Positions 9,463 to 19,199 of a DNA stretch of 64,000 nucleotides are shown here, piece by piece (position 1 is the stretch's first letter; each line of letters opens with the position of its first letter). The notes below the pieces were generated by a model, which was not told the origin of the DNA, did no database searches, and saw only the letters and a program-made list of their open reading frames with translations. The translations under genes were made by a program, and so were the position numbers. The stretch is from NCBI GenBank assembly GCA_030849065.1, contig JASAON010001645.1, positions 62,001-126,000 on the forward strand. Reading direction: 5' to 3'. This DNA is from Jaenimonas drosophilae (Eukaryota > Euglenozoa > Kinetoplastea > Trypanosomatida > Trypanosomatidae).

Positions 9463-10335
9463 ATGCTACGCTTCACCACACCCTGTGCTGCACGCAGTGC
9501 TGTGGCCTTCTTCAACATGAAGCACTTCCAAGTGAAGCAAAAACTACTCCTCTCGCCCGAAAACGTGCACGAGGTCTTCAGCAGCCGCCTCCACGGCCAC
9601 GATCGCCTTCTCCGTCAGTCCCGTGTTGGTAGTGGCTCCACGCGTTTGTTGGTGGTGGATCGCAAACAGTGTGTGAAGGGGGTGTACTACCCAATGTTGT
9701 GCCTGCCGCACCCGGTCACGATCAATAGCACCAACGTCCTGGGCCTGACCATTGACGAGTTCATGCAGGCTGCCAAGGGAGGGGCCAAGGCGATTCAGCC
9801 CACTGTGGGTGTGGTGGTCGCACACCCGCATGGGGTGGCGATTGGAGTTTTTGGCGCAGATGGATCCATGCGCCTCCCCGTGAAGAACTTTAGCACGGAT
9901 ACCGCCAACGCGGAGGAGGCCGCCACGAGCCACGCTCATGTTGGCATGGCAACCAAGTTGATTGAGTACATGAACCAATACTTTGATGAACACTTTACAC
10001 ACACCTTGACGATGTACTTCGTCGCCAGAGACCCACAAGTGAGTCTGTCACTGCAGATGCTCCAGGCGATGGAGCGTGGCGAGGATTCTCACCTCGAAGG
10101 CCTCCCCACACCACAACTGCGCTTTAACGATAAAAGGTGGATCTCCCTGACCGACCTGATTCTGCAGCAGCAACGGCCAGACGCTCCCTTGTACGCACGA
10201 GACCCCATCAGCCGGAACAAGATCGTCTCTCCATCGGGGCTGTTGCAGGCAATAACAATGGGAAGGCTGGACTTGGATACCCGTAAAGGGGAAGCCGTTG
10301 CAGAGACGGTCCCAGTGGAGCAGGCTGAGAAGTGA
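9463..10335 (+). CDS. Conserved-looking protein of unknown function, possibly mitochondrial
   Basis: A 290-residue frame with codon use like its neighbours. I do not recognise the family. The N terminus (MLRFTTPCAARSAVAFFNMKH) is rich in Arg, Ser, Ala and aromatic residues without acids, which fits a mitochondrial presequence. The core at about 60-200 looks like a compact alpha/beta domain, with beta-like segments (TRLLVVDRKQCVKGVYYP, TVGVVVAHPHGVAIGVFG, LTMYFVARDP) separated by helices. The C-terminal 90 residues look helical and polar. No catalytic motif is evident. ATG 9463 is the first in frame after an intergenic stretch. It lies head to tail with another small protein that also has a presequence-like N terminus. 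Confidence 0.6.
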   Translation: MLRFTTPCAARSAVAFFNMKHFQVKQKLLLSPENVHEVFSSRLHGHDRLLRQSRVGSGSTRLLVVDRKQCVKGVYYPMLCLPHPVTINSTNVLGLTIDEFMQAAKGGAKAIQPTVGVVVAHPHGVAIGVFGADGSMRLPVKNFSTDTANAEEAATSHAHVGMATKLIEYMNQYFDEHFTHTLTMYFVARDPQVSLSLQMLQAMERGEDSHLEGLPTPQLRFNDKRWISLTDLILQQQRPDAPLYARDPISRNKIVSPSGLLQAITMGRLDLDTRKGEAVAETVPVEQAEK

Positions 10336-10577
10336 GTTCAACAATGCAGGAGGATTGCGACCCAACTTTTCTTCAGAGTACTTTCGAGATTTATTGTTTT
10401 TTTGGATGATGTTATTCTCATGCAAGTGATTGATTTTCCTTCCGTCATCATTATTCACATGTGAAGACGTACAGGTGGATTCACACACACACACACGTCC
10501 ATACTGCACGTAGTACCTACCCCCAAACACACAGTTATACACCTTCACTAGGAAACAAATAGCAATATCAACCAGAG
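10336..10577. repeat. Intergenic region with (CA)n run
   Basis: Short spacer with a T-run near 10397 and a (CA)n run at 10482-10496 close to the next gene's start. No gene seen. Confidence 0.5.
10482..10496. repeat. (CA)n microsatellite
   Basis: About seven CA units in the spacer before the small gene at 10578. Confidence 0.85.
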
Positions 10578-11021
10578 ATGCTTAGGTACGTTAGCAAAGT
10601 TGGGGTGCGTCGAGGTACCTCGACCCCCTCCAATCTGGTTCCTGTAGCTCTCGTGATGCCCTGCCGTACCATCATCGCATGCAAGGGTGTGGTCGAGACG
10701 CGCATCACGAAACACTACTCCAACCATACGGTGGAGCAGGCCAAGAACGAACGTGAAGCCGCCATCAACCAAGCCCGCCACCCCAACCCTAGGAACCGCA
10801 AGGAGGAGCTCAGCCACTTGACGCAACAGTGCAATTACGAGTACATCCCTGAATTTCAGCGCTGGTCCAACGATATGATGGCCATTTATAGCGACCCGCA
10901 GGAGTACGGTCATGATATGGCCTACCACTACCACCGCATTTGGAAGGCGAAGAGCCTCACGCGACGTGGCATCGAGGACGGCAGCGGTGCCTTTGATGTG
11001 TGCAAGATTCACCCACAGTAA
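10578..11021 (+). CDS. Small protein of unknown function, possibly mitochondrial
   Basis: A 147-residue protein starting at ATG 10578. The first 40 residues (MLRYVSKVGVRRGTSTPSN and following) are basic and free of acids, resembling a mitochondrial presequence. The rest is charged and probably helical, with aromatic-rich segments (YIPEFQRWSNDMMAIYSD and MAYHYHRIWKAKSL). It has the look of a small nucleus-encoded subunit of a kinetoplastid respiratory or ribosomal complex, but I do not recognise which, and this is only an impression. Size, composition and codon use support a real gene. Confidence 0.55.
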   Translation: MLRYVSKVGVRRGTSTPSNLVPVALVMPCRTIIACKGVVETRITKHYSNHTVEQAKNEREAAINQARHPNPRNRKEELSHLTQQCNYEYIPEFQRWSNDMMAIYSDPQEYGHDMAYHYHRIWKAKSLTRRGIEDGSGAFDVCKIHPQ

Positions 11022-11257
11022 GTCTAGGGGATGATTGTGGTGTAGGTAGTGGATAGCGACCGACGGAGAGGCCTAGTGTTGCCCGTTTTTTTGTTTCCCG
11101 TCCTGTGCGCGTACGTGTTGAACCAAAAGCTAATGATTGCGTGGGCAATGACGTTGATATATTCTGATCTTGATGAATTCCTTCTACGTGAACGTTCCAT
11201 CTTTCATTCCTTCTTACTCTCCTAGAAAAGCGTGGCTACCCATACTCTGCTGTGGAT

Positions 11258-11962
11258 ATGAGTAGCTCACGTAGTAGTCAGGCATATCAGTCATTCCTGC
11301 AACAGCAGGATGATGATGCGGTTGTGTGTGCCTTCGGCCCAGACTACTTTCACGGCGCTCGTGATGGCTCTGGTGTGGGTGCCATCTTCACCTCCACATG
11401 CAGCTATCTTTCATACCGAAGACTGCGACGCGATCAGCGCAGTGGTGATGATGAGGCCAGCGCCAACAAGTGGGCCGGACGACGTGCGCGTACGTGGTCG
11501 TCGGGGTCGAGGTGGGTTGTGTGGCGGGGCTTCCACACACAACCCACTTTAGCACTTGGCTGCACTGCTCTGGCCATCACGAGCATCCTAAAGGTGGGCA
11601 AATGCTACTTGGCCCAACGTCGATGCCGTGAATTCGAGATGGATGACCTGGACTTTGATATGCTGCAGCAGCTCAGCACACAGGATGAGGAGGTGGCCGC
11701 CCTTCTTACCAAGATGAGTGCAGATCGTAGCCCACCCACTACAGCGTCAACCGCAACACCGCCACGGAGTGCTGCAGGAGCGGGTCGTGGCTCAGTGAAT
11801 CGTCTCCTTGTTCAAGATGCAGGACGAGACGCCTCCAACTGGCGGCGGCCGCCAACCTACGCCGATGGTATTGCCGTGGGCCTGTTGGGCTCCATCATGG
11901 ATTGCTTCCTGCCCATGCATGCCGTACCCTACTACTACTACATGCGATGTGGTAGGTTCTAG
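11258..11962 (+). CDS. Protein of unknown function with one possible membrane segment
   Basis: The open frame can be extended two codons to a GTG at 11252, but the first ATG is 11258, giving 234 residues. The N-terminal half is Arg/Ser-rich. A hydrophobic stretch near residues 96-119 (LALGCTALAITSILKVGKCYLA) may be a membrane segment. An acidic patch follows (EMDDLDFDMLQQL, then DEEVAALL), and then a Ser/Thr/Pro-rich linker. The C terminus (GIAVGLLGSIMDCFLPMHAVPYYYYM) is again hydrophobic with a run of tyrosines. I do not recognise a family. It could be a small membrane-associated protein with two hydrophobic segments. Confidence 0.5.
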   Translation: MSSSRSSQAYQSFLQQQDDDAVVCAFGPDYFHGARDGSGVGAIFTSTCSYLSYRRLRRDQRSGDDEASANKWAGRRARTWSSGSRWVVWRGFHTQPTLALGCTALAITSILKVGKCYLAQRRCREFEMDDLDFDMLQQLSTQDEEVAALLTKMSADRSPPTTASTATPPRSAAGAGRGSVNRLLVQDAGRDASNWRRPPTYADGIAVGLLGSIMDCFLPMHAVPYYYYMRCGRF

Positions 11963-12137
11963 GTCTGGTGAAGGGAAACTCTGGTTAAGACTTGTTCATG
12001 TGCATCCTTATATTGTATCTTCTCAGTGAGCAAATACCCTCAGCATGCACCCTCCTCTCCCAATCTTCACCTGTTTTTTGTTGTTGCTGTTGTTGTTGTT
12101 GTTGTGTGTTTGTCAAGCATAGCTCGTGTGTGCAAAC

Positions 12138-13775
12138 ATGTCTCTTCACTCGATTCGAGTGACGAGCGGGTCACCCACGGTGGGGCCTCGGCCGGTTTCA
12201 TTTTCACGCTTGACCGCCTCGGAGGAAACTTTCAGCGATAGCCGCCGCAGTGGCCACTTTGCGCGGCACCGCGCTGTAGAAGATCGCCGACGTCATTCAC
12301 GCGCCGGTGGTGAGAACGAAGGCCTCGTCGTAACCTTCGCCCAGCCCAGCGATGGCAGCTCACGCAGTGAGTACGCCGCCGTGGGTGGGAGCTTCCCCAA
12401 CTCCTCGCAGAATCGTCAATCCTCCGCCGACACGGAGCGGAGTGGCGTGAATTTTCAGGCCCGCCTGCTCGGCACCTCGGGACCACGCATGGTGTGGTTC
12501 CTTAGCCGTGCCACGGGCAACCGTGAAGATTCGGAGCCCTACGAGGCCTTGCGCTCCTCCTTGCAGGGTGTGGCACACAACAGCCAATTTCTGCCCGACC
12601 CCGTTGTGGCAGAGGCAGCGGGCGTTGCCGCCTCACCCAGCGACTTCCGTCCGGCCTCCTACTTCCCTTCGGTACGCACGTTTTGCTTTCGTGACAACGT
12701 GCCCTTTCACTCCCTCTCCTCGCTGCAAATGAACAACCCTGAGCGGGTCAACGTGTGCTCGGCTAGCCAGTGGCCCGAGGCCCACACACGCGCAGTGGTG
12801 AACGAGCTGGAGCAGCTGCCACCTCTGGAGGATTTCGTCCTTGCACAACCCCCAGAGAGCCCAACCAATCAGTTCTTCTGCTACGTGCGTGCCATTGACG
12901 ATGGTAGTACGCCCGATCCCTCTCCACGGGAGTGTGCCTACAGTGTTCCCACGAGCAGGCTCTTTGATAGTGGGTCGATGGGCTACGGATCAAGCCGCAT
13001 CACCTCACCCGATGCACGTGCTGCCGGCGGAGTAGATCGGTCACCCACACCGACCGCGATGCCCGACGTCTTCCTCCTCGTGAGTCCCTCGAGCGGCACG
13101 ATGCCCATCTCACTTAGCCCGAAGGATGAGCCAACCTCCATGGAGGTGGATGATGATATCACGTACAACAACACGGTGGAGTTTGGGCACCTCAATCACA
13201 CCAACGACACCACCGAAGGCATGACGGAGCGACGCATTTCGAACCCACTGACCGAGGATTTGGCAAGTCAGCTCATCATTGCCATGATGGAGGAACGCTA
13301 CGGAGTAGAACGAGAGGAGGGCCGCGAGCGGGAACACCTTCGTGGCCGCGAGGTCTCTCACGCCCTCTTCGTCTTCAATGAATCCCGTCGGCAGGTGAAT
13401 ATTATGCAGTACGCCCAACGCTTCACTTACGCAGAGCTCGATAAGAAGGAGCGCCGCTACCTCGTGGAGGGCCTCAACAAGCGCATGTTGCGGCAGGAGC
13501 AGGACTACCAACGGGACATAAAATCCATCGCAACATCCCTGCCCACCAAACTCTCGCCACGCAGCATCAAGTTGCCATCGATTCAACGTTCAGGTGCCAA
13601 CGGCCAGAGATGCTCCATCTCCTCCGGCTCTATACCATCCTTGCAGGGGACGCGTTCTGCCACCGATGCCTTATCACCTGCCGGGCATGCGGAGTACGAG
13701 CGGCAGACGAACGTTCTGCGTGCACAGGCACAGCCCTTGATTGGCCACTACCGCTTCTTCCAAGACTTCCTCTAG
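12138..13775 (+). CDS. Large protein of unknown function, disordered with helical C terminus
   Basis: ATG 12138 is the first in-frame ATG; a GTG four codons upstream is not a likely eukaryotic start. A pyrimidine-rich and TTG-rich tract near 12070-12118 precedes it. The 545 residues are Ser/Arg/Pro-rich for the first two thirds, with islands of order (PRMVWFLSRATGNREDSEPYEALRSSL near 115; SYFPSVRTFCFRDNVPFHSL near 178). The last third is strongly helical and charged: residues about 370-475 contain RRISNPLTEDLASQLIIAMM, a Glu/Arg stretch, and VNIMQYAQRFTYAELDKKERRYLVEGLNKRMLR. It looks like a cytoskeletal or scaffold protein, but no family is recognised. Confidence 0.55.
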   Translation: MSLHSIRVTSGSPTVGPRPVSFSRLTASEETFSDSRRSGHFARHRAVEDRRRHSRAGGENEGLVVTFAQPSDGSSRSEYAAVGGSFPNSSQNRQSSADTERSGVNFQARLLGTSGPRMVWFLSRATGNREDSEPYEALRSSLQGVAHNSQFLPDPVVAEAAGVAASPSDFRPASYFPSVRTFCFRDNVPFHSLSSLQMNNPERVNVCSASQWPEAHTRAVVNELEQLPPLEDFVLAQPPESPTNQFFCYVRAIDDGSTPDPSPRECAYSVPTSRLFDSGSMGYGSSRITSPDARAAGGVDRSPTPTAMPDVFLLVSPSSGTMPISLSPKDEPTSMEVDDDITYNNTVEFGHLNHTNDTTEGMTERRISNPLTEDLASQLIIAMMEERYGVEREEGREREHLRGREVSHALFVFNESRRQVNIMQYAQRFTYAELDKKERRYLVEGLNKRMLRQEQDYQRDIKSIATSLPTKLSPRSIKLPSIQRSGANGQRCSISSGSIPSLQGTRSATDALSPAGHAEYERQTNVLRAQAQPLIGHYRFFQDFL

Positions 13776-13804
13776 ACTGCCAACCCCTGCCGATGCATGT
13801 ACAT

Positions 13805-13865
13805 ACACACACACACACACCATGAGGCATTGATGCCTTCACCCCCCCCCACACACACACACACA
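13805..13865. repeat. Paired (CA)n runs flanking a poly(C) tract
   Basis: (AC)8 at 13805-13820, a C9 run ending at 13850 and a second (CA)n run at 13850-13865, all inside the short spacer between two genes. Confidence 0.8.
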
Positions 13866-13959
13866 ACTTCACACATGCGATTTTCGTGTGCTTCGTGTTC
13901 ATCATGATTGGCTACGTCAGCTTGTGGCGTACGCTCTTCATCCGTAGCTTCACGTTCAT

Positions 13960-13989
13960 CTTTTGCTTCTTGTTCTTTGTTTCGTTTAG
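13960..13989 (+). promoter_or_regulatory. Predicted spliced-leader acceptor for the PP2C-like gene
   Basis: A T/C-rich tract (CATCTTTTGCTTCTTGTTC and on) ends in TTTAG with AG at 13988-13989, 28 bases before ATG 14018. This argues that the long hydrophobic N-terminal extension open upstream in this frame is not translated. Confidence 0.6.
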
Positions 13990-14017
13990 GCATGGTGCGT
14001 TGCCAGGATCGTTTACG

Positions 14018-15607
14018 ATGAACATCTTCCCCCTCCAGCACAAGAAGATGCAGCGGCTCACGCTGCCCTACCTCCGCGTGGGCAGCTGCGAGATGATGAA
14101 CACCGCCACCGCCAACCACATGGACTCCTTCTACGTGATGAATCACAAGAACCGTTCGGTCTACCAACACCCACACAGGCACCACCTGCCCTTCCTTGGT
14201 GATGTGGTTGGTGGAGGTATTGTGGATGGCTACACCGGAGGTGAGGTCTCTGCCCACATTGCAAGCCGTCTGGCACGTGCGCTGAGTTTGCACACGGTGG
14301 TGCCAGCGGAGCTCAAGGCACTGCGGGCGGAGTTCCCGAATGAGCCGCTCTTGGAGGTGATGATGGCCTCGCGCAGCCGTGCGCACGCGCTTCACGCCCA
14401 CTCCGACGCCAAGACAAACACAATGAATCTTGTGACGGAGTTTGATGCGCAGCAGTACGCCATGGCTGCCGATGCCAGTTTTTTCGCGGCGTGCAAGGAA
14501 CAGTGCAAGAGGCCCCTCTCCCTCTTTGGGGCATCAACGGAGGATAGCCCCGCGAAGACCAACGATGTTCGTGAAAGCGGGTGCCGAGCGATTTGGTTTG
14601 CGGCAAGTGTCATGCCGTCAGAGGCTTCCATCGATGCTCCGCCTTCCAGTGGTGAATCACAGCCTGCCTTTGGCTTGGATCTTCTCGTTAGTGGTGTTGG
14701 GAGCAGTCGCGGCTTTGGCATTGCACGTGGTACCTCAAAGCGCGCCCCATCACCGCTGCAGCCACGCAGGGAGGTGGTTGTGCCGTTAAGTTGCGATCAC
14801 ACACCACTGCGTTCGGAGGAGTACCGCCGCATCGTCAAGGCGGGTGGCCGCGTCAATTTCGATGCCGGCAATGTGTTGGATGGCAACCCCTACATGAACG
14901 TCTCGCGGAGCTTTGGGCACTGGTCCATGAAGAACAACCCGAAGCTCTCCCCCGTGGATCAAAAGATGATCCCCCTTCCAACCTCCATTCGTTGGGCGAT
15001 GGAGCCTGGTGACGTGCTCGTGCTGTGCAATCACGCCATCTCTGAGACAAGGCACACGGAGGAGAGCTCCGTGGATGAGCTCGCCACGGTTGTGGCGCGC
15101 ACGTTGGACGCTGGAAAGGGCCCGGAGGAGGCGGCGGCGGCGCTCTGCGACTTTGCCTTGCGCTTTGGCGCCGATCATTCGCTCCAGGCGATGGTGGCGG
15201 TGGCAACGCCCTCGCCACCAACACCTGCGGAGGCATCGATGGAGGTGGTGCCCACGGAGTACGATGAGTGGGTGGATGCAGGGCCGATGTACGTAGAGGC
15301 CTTCCGATCGAAGAAGTACTGTGCAGCGCTTCAGGCAGATTGCCAGCGTTGTGGGCTCAGTCTGGCGGAGCTTCTGGAGCGTCGGTGGCGACGCGTTCAG
15401 CCGCTTCTGCACCAACGCCATCATCTCGCCTTGCTTCCCTACTACTCCAGAGAGTGTGGCATCCTTCAGCAGGCAATGGACGAGGAGGCATACCTCTTCG
15501 ACCTCCCCGAGCTGAAGAAGGATGCCAGCGCATTGAGGAAGGAGGACGTGTGTGCCGTCTTCACAAAAATGGCCGCGCAGCTCATGAACCGCACTCGTGG
15601 AGGATGA
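14018..15607 (+). CDS. PP2C-like protein, probable pseudophosphatase
   Basis: From ATG 14018 the protein has 529 residues. The layout is that of PPM/PP2C Ser/Thr phosphatases: GDVVGGGIVDGYTGG at about 61-75 in the place of the GVFDGHGG motif, VPLSCDHTPLRSEEYRRIVKAGG near 253-275, VSRSFGHWSMK near 295-305, MEPGDVLVLCNHAISE near 327-342 in place of the DGVWD motif, and GADHSLQAMVAVA near 384-396 in place of the DNxT motif. The metal ligands of active PP2C (Asp of DGxxD/DGVWD and of GDN) are replaced at two sites, so I infer a catalytically weak or dead enzyme. A long insert (about 110-240) separates the first two motifs. A helical C-terminal extension of about 130 residues is unrecognised. Frames extending to GTG 13886 would add residues coded by the polypyrimidine tract. 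Confidence 0.7.
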   Translation: MNIFPLQHKKMQRLTLPYLRVGSCEMMNTATANHMDSFYVMNHKNRSVYQHPHRHHLPFLGDVVGGGIVDGYTGGEVSAHIASRLARALSLHTVVPAELKALRAEFPNEPLLEVMMASRSRAHALHAHSDAKTNTMNLVTEFDAQQYAMAADASFFAACKEQCKRPLSLFGASTEDSPAKTNDVRESGCRAIWFAASVMPSEASIDAPPSSGESQPAFGLDLLVSGVGSSRGFGIARGTSKRAPSPLQPRREVVVPLSCDHTPLRSEEYRRIVKAGGRVNFDAGNVLDGNPYMNVSRSFGHWSMKNNPKLSPVDQKMIPLPTSIRWAMEPGDVLVLCNHAISETRHTEESSVDELATVVARTLDAGKGPEEAAAALCDFALRFGADHSLQAMVAVATPSPPTPAEASMEVVPTEYDEWVDAGPMYVEAFRSKKYCAALQADCQRCGLSLAELLERRWRRVQPLLHQRHHLALLPYYSRECGILQQAMDEEAYLFDLPELKKDASALRKEDVCAVFTKMAAQLMNRTRGG

Positions 15608-15837
15608 TTATGCCTGATGTGTATCGCACCAGACAGATGCATCCATCATGGTTGACGTGTGTTCTTTGGAGCTTAAACTTTCACAACAACCTCAAGCAGT
15701 GGTAGCATGTTGCCACTTGATCTCTTCTTTGCTTGTTCTGACTCGCACAACACGTGCTCCGCTTCCTGTTTGTTCATCATCATCACACTTAAGTACATCC
15801 CCACACGTGATTGGGGAGCTAGCCACTGTACACACCC

Positions 15838-17781
15838 ATGAAGGACTTCTCCTTTAGAAGTGTGGTCCGCGCTAGCAGCGACCTTGTTAGTAGCACATCC
15901 AACCTTAACAACCACCGCGCCTTGCGGCAGATTTTCGTCTATGCCGCCCAGAAGAAGCACAGCGCGGTGGAGGTGATTAGTGATGCCTTTACGGGCGGCA
16001 TCGTGGCCTCCTTCCGAGATCGAAACAGCCGTATTCTCAACGCGGTGTTGCTGCCCTCCCCAAAGAGCATGGCCGCACTGGCGCCCCTCATCGCGTCGGG
16101 CTTCTTTGTGCCAAGCTCCAGCCGCAGCACGGAATCCACCTTTGAGGTGTGGACCCCGCTCTCGGAGTGTATGTGGCGGGATGCCTTCACCATGACGGTG
16201 CTCCTCTTCCCTGACTGCTTTGCTGATGGTGTGCAGTCCGCCTCCGATGAGGAGGACGAGGGCTACTACTCACTCAGGGTTCGTCAGGCAGAGAAGTCAC
16301 CGGTGCCGTCGAGCAGCACCGCCTCCCTCAGCTACGTTGTGGAGAACAGCGAGGCCAATCATCATCGCAGCCACAATACTCCGGTGCGGGATTCCCCGAG
16401 CCTCTCACGCCAGCCGAGCGAAGGCCAAGCCAACCCCACCACCACGCCGCGGCACCTCACAACCTGCTCCATGGCCTCCATGTCCGGCCTCACCACGATG
16501 AGTGGTGGGGAGGTGCCGTCTATGGCCTCTGCCGATGTGGTGGGCATGCACGCCATCCGCTTGCAGACAGCTGTCCAGCTCCTCTCCACCCTCAACGATG
16601 CATTGCATGATGTGCAATGCCGCTTGATGGCGCTGGACTACCAAGGCGGCACCTCCTCCTCCCCTGCGAGTGGTTCCTCCACCTGGGCCCCAAGGAGCAG
16701 CCGTGCGTGCCTGAACGAGATGAGTGGGTGCCTCATGCGCACCAAGATGCTTCTTCTGTGTTGTGTAGCGGCTACAGAGGCCGCTTACCGCCCACACAGC
16801 GCCATGCCCGCCCCAGGTGAGTTGGTGAAGCACGAGGAGCATCCATGGGTGCTACCCCGCCAGACGTTGATGGAGCTGGTCGGGGAGCTGTGCAATGACC
16901 CCATTGAGCGTTGGCCGTGTGGCACCGTGCAGGAGACGGAGGAGTGGTACGACGCGCTGCTGGAACGGCTCTCCGCAACCTACTTGACCATTGATGGACG
17001 TCTGTGTGCCTCCTTTGATGCCTTTGTGCAATCCATTGCTTGGGATGGCCAACACGGCGCACGGCAGCTCACACGTCTGCCCAAGATGGTCCTGAATCGA
17101 CCAAACGACGGCAAGCCGGCGGTGGTGCTTGGCATTCATCACCACCTCCCACGCCCCAAGCTTCCCGTCATGCCGCTGCAGGCAGGGGAGCTTCAGTTCC
17201 TCACCCGCTCCGCCGATGGTGTCTTGTTGTTTGATGGCGCGCCGAGCCCCGTGGCCGACTTCTTTCGCCTCTGTAGCACCAGCAGATGGAGTGATGCCCA
17301 GGCGGAGGAGGTAAATCACTTCTTGGCCACCCCATTTGCATCTTATACGCATCCCGAGCAGATCATCATGCGCAACTTACTGTGCCGAGACAGCTACCTG
17401 GAGCAGTTCCTCTCCACCAACGCCTCCGTCTTGGCCCGGGTCGTGATGTGGGTTGGGGATGCCACAGCATCAGGGACGGCAGATTCCCTCATCGCCACCA
17501 TGGCCAAGGAGATGATTAGCAACGTACAGCAGATTGTGCTGCTCCGTTGCAAGTTTAGCGTCTGTGTGGTGCAATACCTTCACGAGCTGCTCTCCAGCAG
17601 TCGGCTGGACAAGGACACCTTTCTTCAATGGATTGACCACTGCTGCGCCCACACCGCCGACGTACGCTCACACATTGCCGTTATTGATGCCCTGGTTGAT
17701 TTTGCCGCGGCAAGACAGGAGTGGCAGCTGGAGGGTGACCTGCGCTTGAGGTTTGCAGAGCTTAAGCTCCAGCGAACATAG
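15838..17781 (+). CDS. Large protein of unknown function
   Basis: A 647-residue protein from ATG 15838. Residues about 1-130 look globular (LRQIFVYAAQKKHSAVEVISDAFTGGIVASFRD, then a hydrophobic stretch MAALAPLIASGFFVPSS). Residues 135-220 are Ser/Pro/Thr-rich and disordered. The remainder is mostly helical with conserved-looking blocks (LQTAVQLLSTLNDALHDVQCRLMALD near 240; LPRQTLMELVGELCNDPIERWPCG near 340; VNHFLATPFASYTHPEQIIMRNLLCRDSYLEQFL near 490). No catalytic motif, membrane segment or signal peptide is clear. Codon use matches neighbours, so it is a real gene; I do not recognise the family. Confidence 0.55.
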   Translation: MKDFSFRSVVRASSDLVSSTSNLNNHRALRQIFVYAAQKKHSAVEVISDAFTGGIVASFRDRNSRILNAVLLPSPKSMAALAPLIASGFFVPSSSRSTESTFEVWTPLSECMWRDAFTMTVLLFPDCFADGVQSASDEEDEGYYSLRVRQAEKSPVPSSSTASLSYVVENSEANHHRSHNTPVRDSPSLSRQPSEGQANPTTTPRHLTTCSMASMSGLTTMSGGEVPSMASADVVGMHAIRLQTAVQLLSTLNDALHDVQCRLMALDYQGGTSSSPASGSSTWAPRSSRACLNEMSGCLMRTKMLLLCCVAATEAAYRPHSAMPAPGELVKHEEHPWVLPRQTLMELVGELCNDPIERWPCGTVQETEEWYDALLERLSATYLTIDGRLCASFDAFVQSIAWDGQHGARQLTRLPKMVLNRPNDGKPAVVLGIHHHLPRPKLPVMPLQAGELQFLTRSADGVLLFDGAPSPVADFFRLCSTSRWSDAQAEEVNHFLATPFASYTHPEQIIMRNLLCRDSYLEQFLSTNASVLARVVMWVGDATASGTADSLIATMAKEMISNVQQIVLLRCKFSVCVVQYLHELLSSSRLDKDTFLQWIDHCCAHTADVRSHIAVIDALVDFAAARQEWQLEGDLRLRFAELKLQRT

Positions 17782-18342
17782 CACGAAGAAGACGAAGGTG
17801 TTGTGGCCTCACATGATCATGATGGAGGGGAAAAAATGCACATGATGATGATCCTTCTCGTCTGTGCCTTCATCGCCTTCCGTCTTGTCTTCTTGATTCT
17901 TTGTTGTTGCGTTGATGCACCACATCTATCACAGACACACACCTTCTCCCTCGCCTACAGACTCGCACCACCTCCCCTTCTGCAATATGAATGAAGTGTC
18001 TGGTGGGAACCCGATGATGGCGCAGGCATCCACCCACTACTGATCTACCCACACACCTTCATTCAATGACTTACATCTCCTTCACCCCCCAACCCGACTC
18101 CTCTTCCCCACTCCCACGGGTCCGTAAAACACACACACACACACGATTGGATGATGCCCTCGCATTTGTCTGCATCATCTGTACACAAGCTTTGCTGCAC
18201 CCTGCATACATGTATGTATGTACTGCGTGTATGTGTGTGATCACACACACTCGTACTCACTTGTCTTTGTTCCTTCCTACTCCACACTTCTTTCCACATT
18301 TGTACTACACATTGTAGGGTCCACTATCTTCGTTAGGGAATC
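17782..18342. other. Intergenic region upstream of the ribosomal protein gene
   Basis: About 560 bases, no gene. It contains a (CA)n run at 18129-18144 and pyrimidine-rich tracts near 18258-18300. AG acceptor candidates occur at 18316-18317 and 18335-18336, just before ATG 18343. Confidence 0.55.
18129..18144. repeat. (CA)n microsatellite
   Basis: Eight AC units in the spacer upstream of the RPS9 gene. Confidence 0.9.
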
Positions 18343-18915
18343 ATGCGCAACTACAACAACTTCAACCGTGTGTGGAAGGCGCCTCGCCGTCCGTTCGAGA
18401 AGGAACGTCTCGACCGTGAGATGAAGCTCTGCGGCCAGTACGGCCTTCGCTGCAAGCGTGAGATCTGGCGCGTCAACATGACCCTCTCCAAGATGCGCCG
18501 TACCGCCCGTCTTCTTCTCACCCTCCCCGAGAACCACCCCCGCCGTCTGTTGGAGGGTGCCGCGATGATGCGCCGCTGCCACGAGTACGGCTTCCTCGAG
18601 GAGGAGAAGGACAAGCTCGATTACGTGCTCTCCCTCACCGTGCCCGACATTCTCGAGCGCCGCCTCCAGACCATCGTCTTCAAGGCCGGTCTCGCCAAGT
18701 CCGTGCACCACGCCCGCGTGCTCATTCAGCAGCGCCACATCGCCGTGGCCAAGCAGATCGTGACGATCCCCTCCTTCATTGTGCGCATCAGCAGCGAGCG
18801 CCACATCACCTTCGCCGACGCCTCTCCCTTCGGAAACGGCCGCCTCGGTCGCGTCAAGCGCAGCCGCGTCAAGGCCTCCAAGAAGAAGGCCGCCGGTGGT
18901 GATGATGATGAGTAA
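18343..18915 (+). CDS. RPS9: 40S ribosomal protein S9 (uS4)
   Basis: A 190-residue protein, normal length for eukaryotic S9. It is a primary rRNA-binding protein of the small subunit. The sequence is typical: basic N terminus ([24 protein letters not shown]), the [10 protein letters not shown] block, [14 protein letters not shown] [18 protein letters not shown], and the S4 RNA-binding domain ([32 protein letters not shown]) near 104-140, ending in a basic tail and DDDE. The gene is strongly biased to C- and G-ending codons, as are the aldolase genes that follow, which fits high expression. The start is the first ATG after the predicted splice acceptor. Confidence 0.97.
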   Translation: MRNYNNFNRVWKAPRRPFEKERLDREMKLCGQYGLRCKREIWRVNMTLSKMRRTARLLLTLPENHPRRLLEGAAMMRRCHEYGFLEEEKDKLDYVLSLTVPDILERRLQTIVFKAGLAKSVHHARVLIQQRHIAVAKQIVTIPSFIVRISSERHITFADASPFGNGRLGRVKRSRVKASKKKAAGGDDDE

Positions 18916-19199
18916 GACCCCCATCGAATGATTGAACCCCAATGTGTGCCGCCCTCGGTGGTACTGATTTTCTTGATGATTTTCCACTAAATCCAAAATC
19001 CCCAACTCATTCTGGCACAACAGGGCCAGTCTACGTGGCAGCTCGGCACTTCATCCTGCACATGGAACCCACCCAAGATGTGAGCACATTCACTACTATC
19101 ATCCTCCCTTTCTTCCATCTTTTTAACCCTCATTTATGCACACTCGTGCTGCTCCACAGTTTGTCCTCAACAGCAACACTACCAACAACACTTTCCTAT

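Noticed and set aside
13886..14017. N-terminal membrane-like extension of the PP2C-like protein
   Set aside because: It is coded by the polypyrimidine tract, begins with GTG and contains the likely splice acceptor; not expected to be translated.
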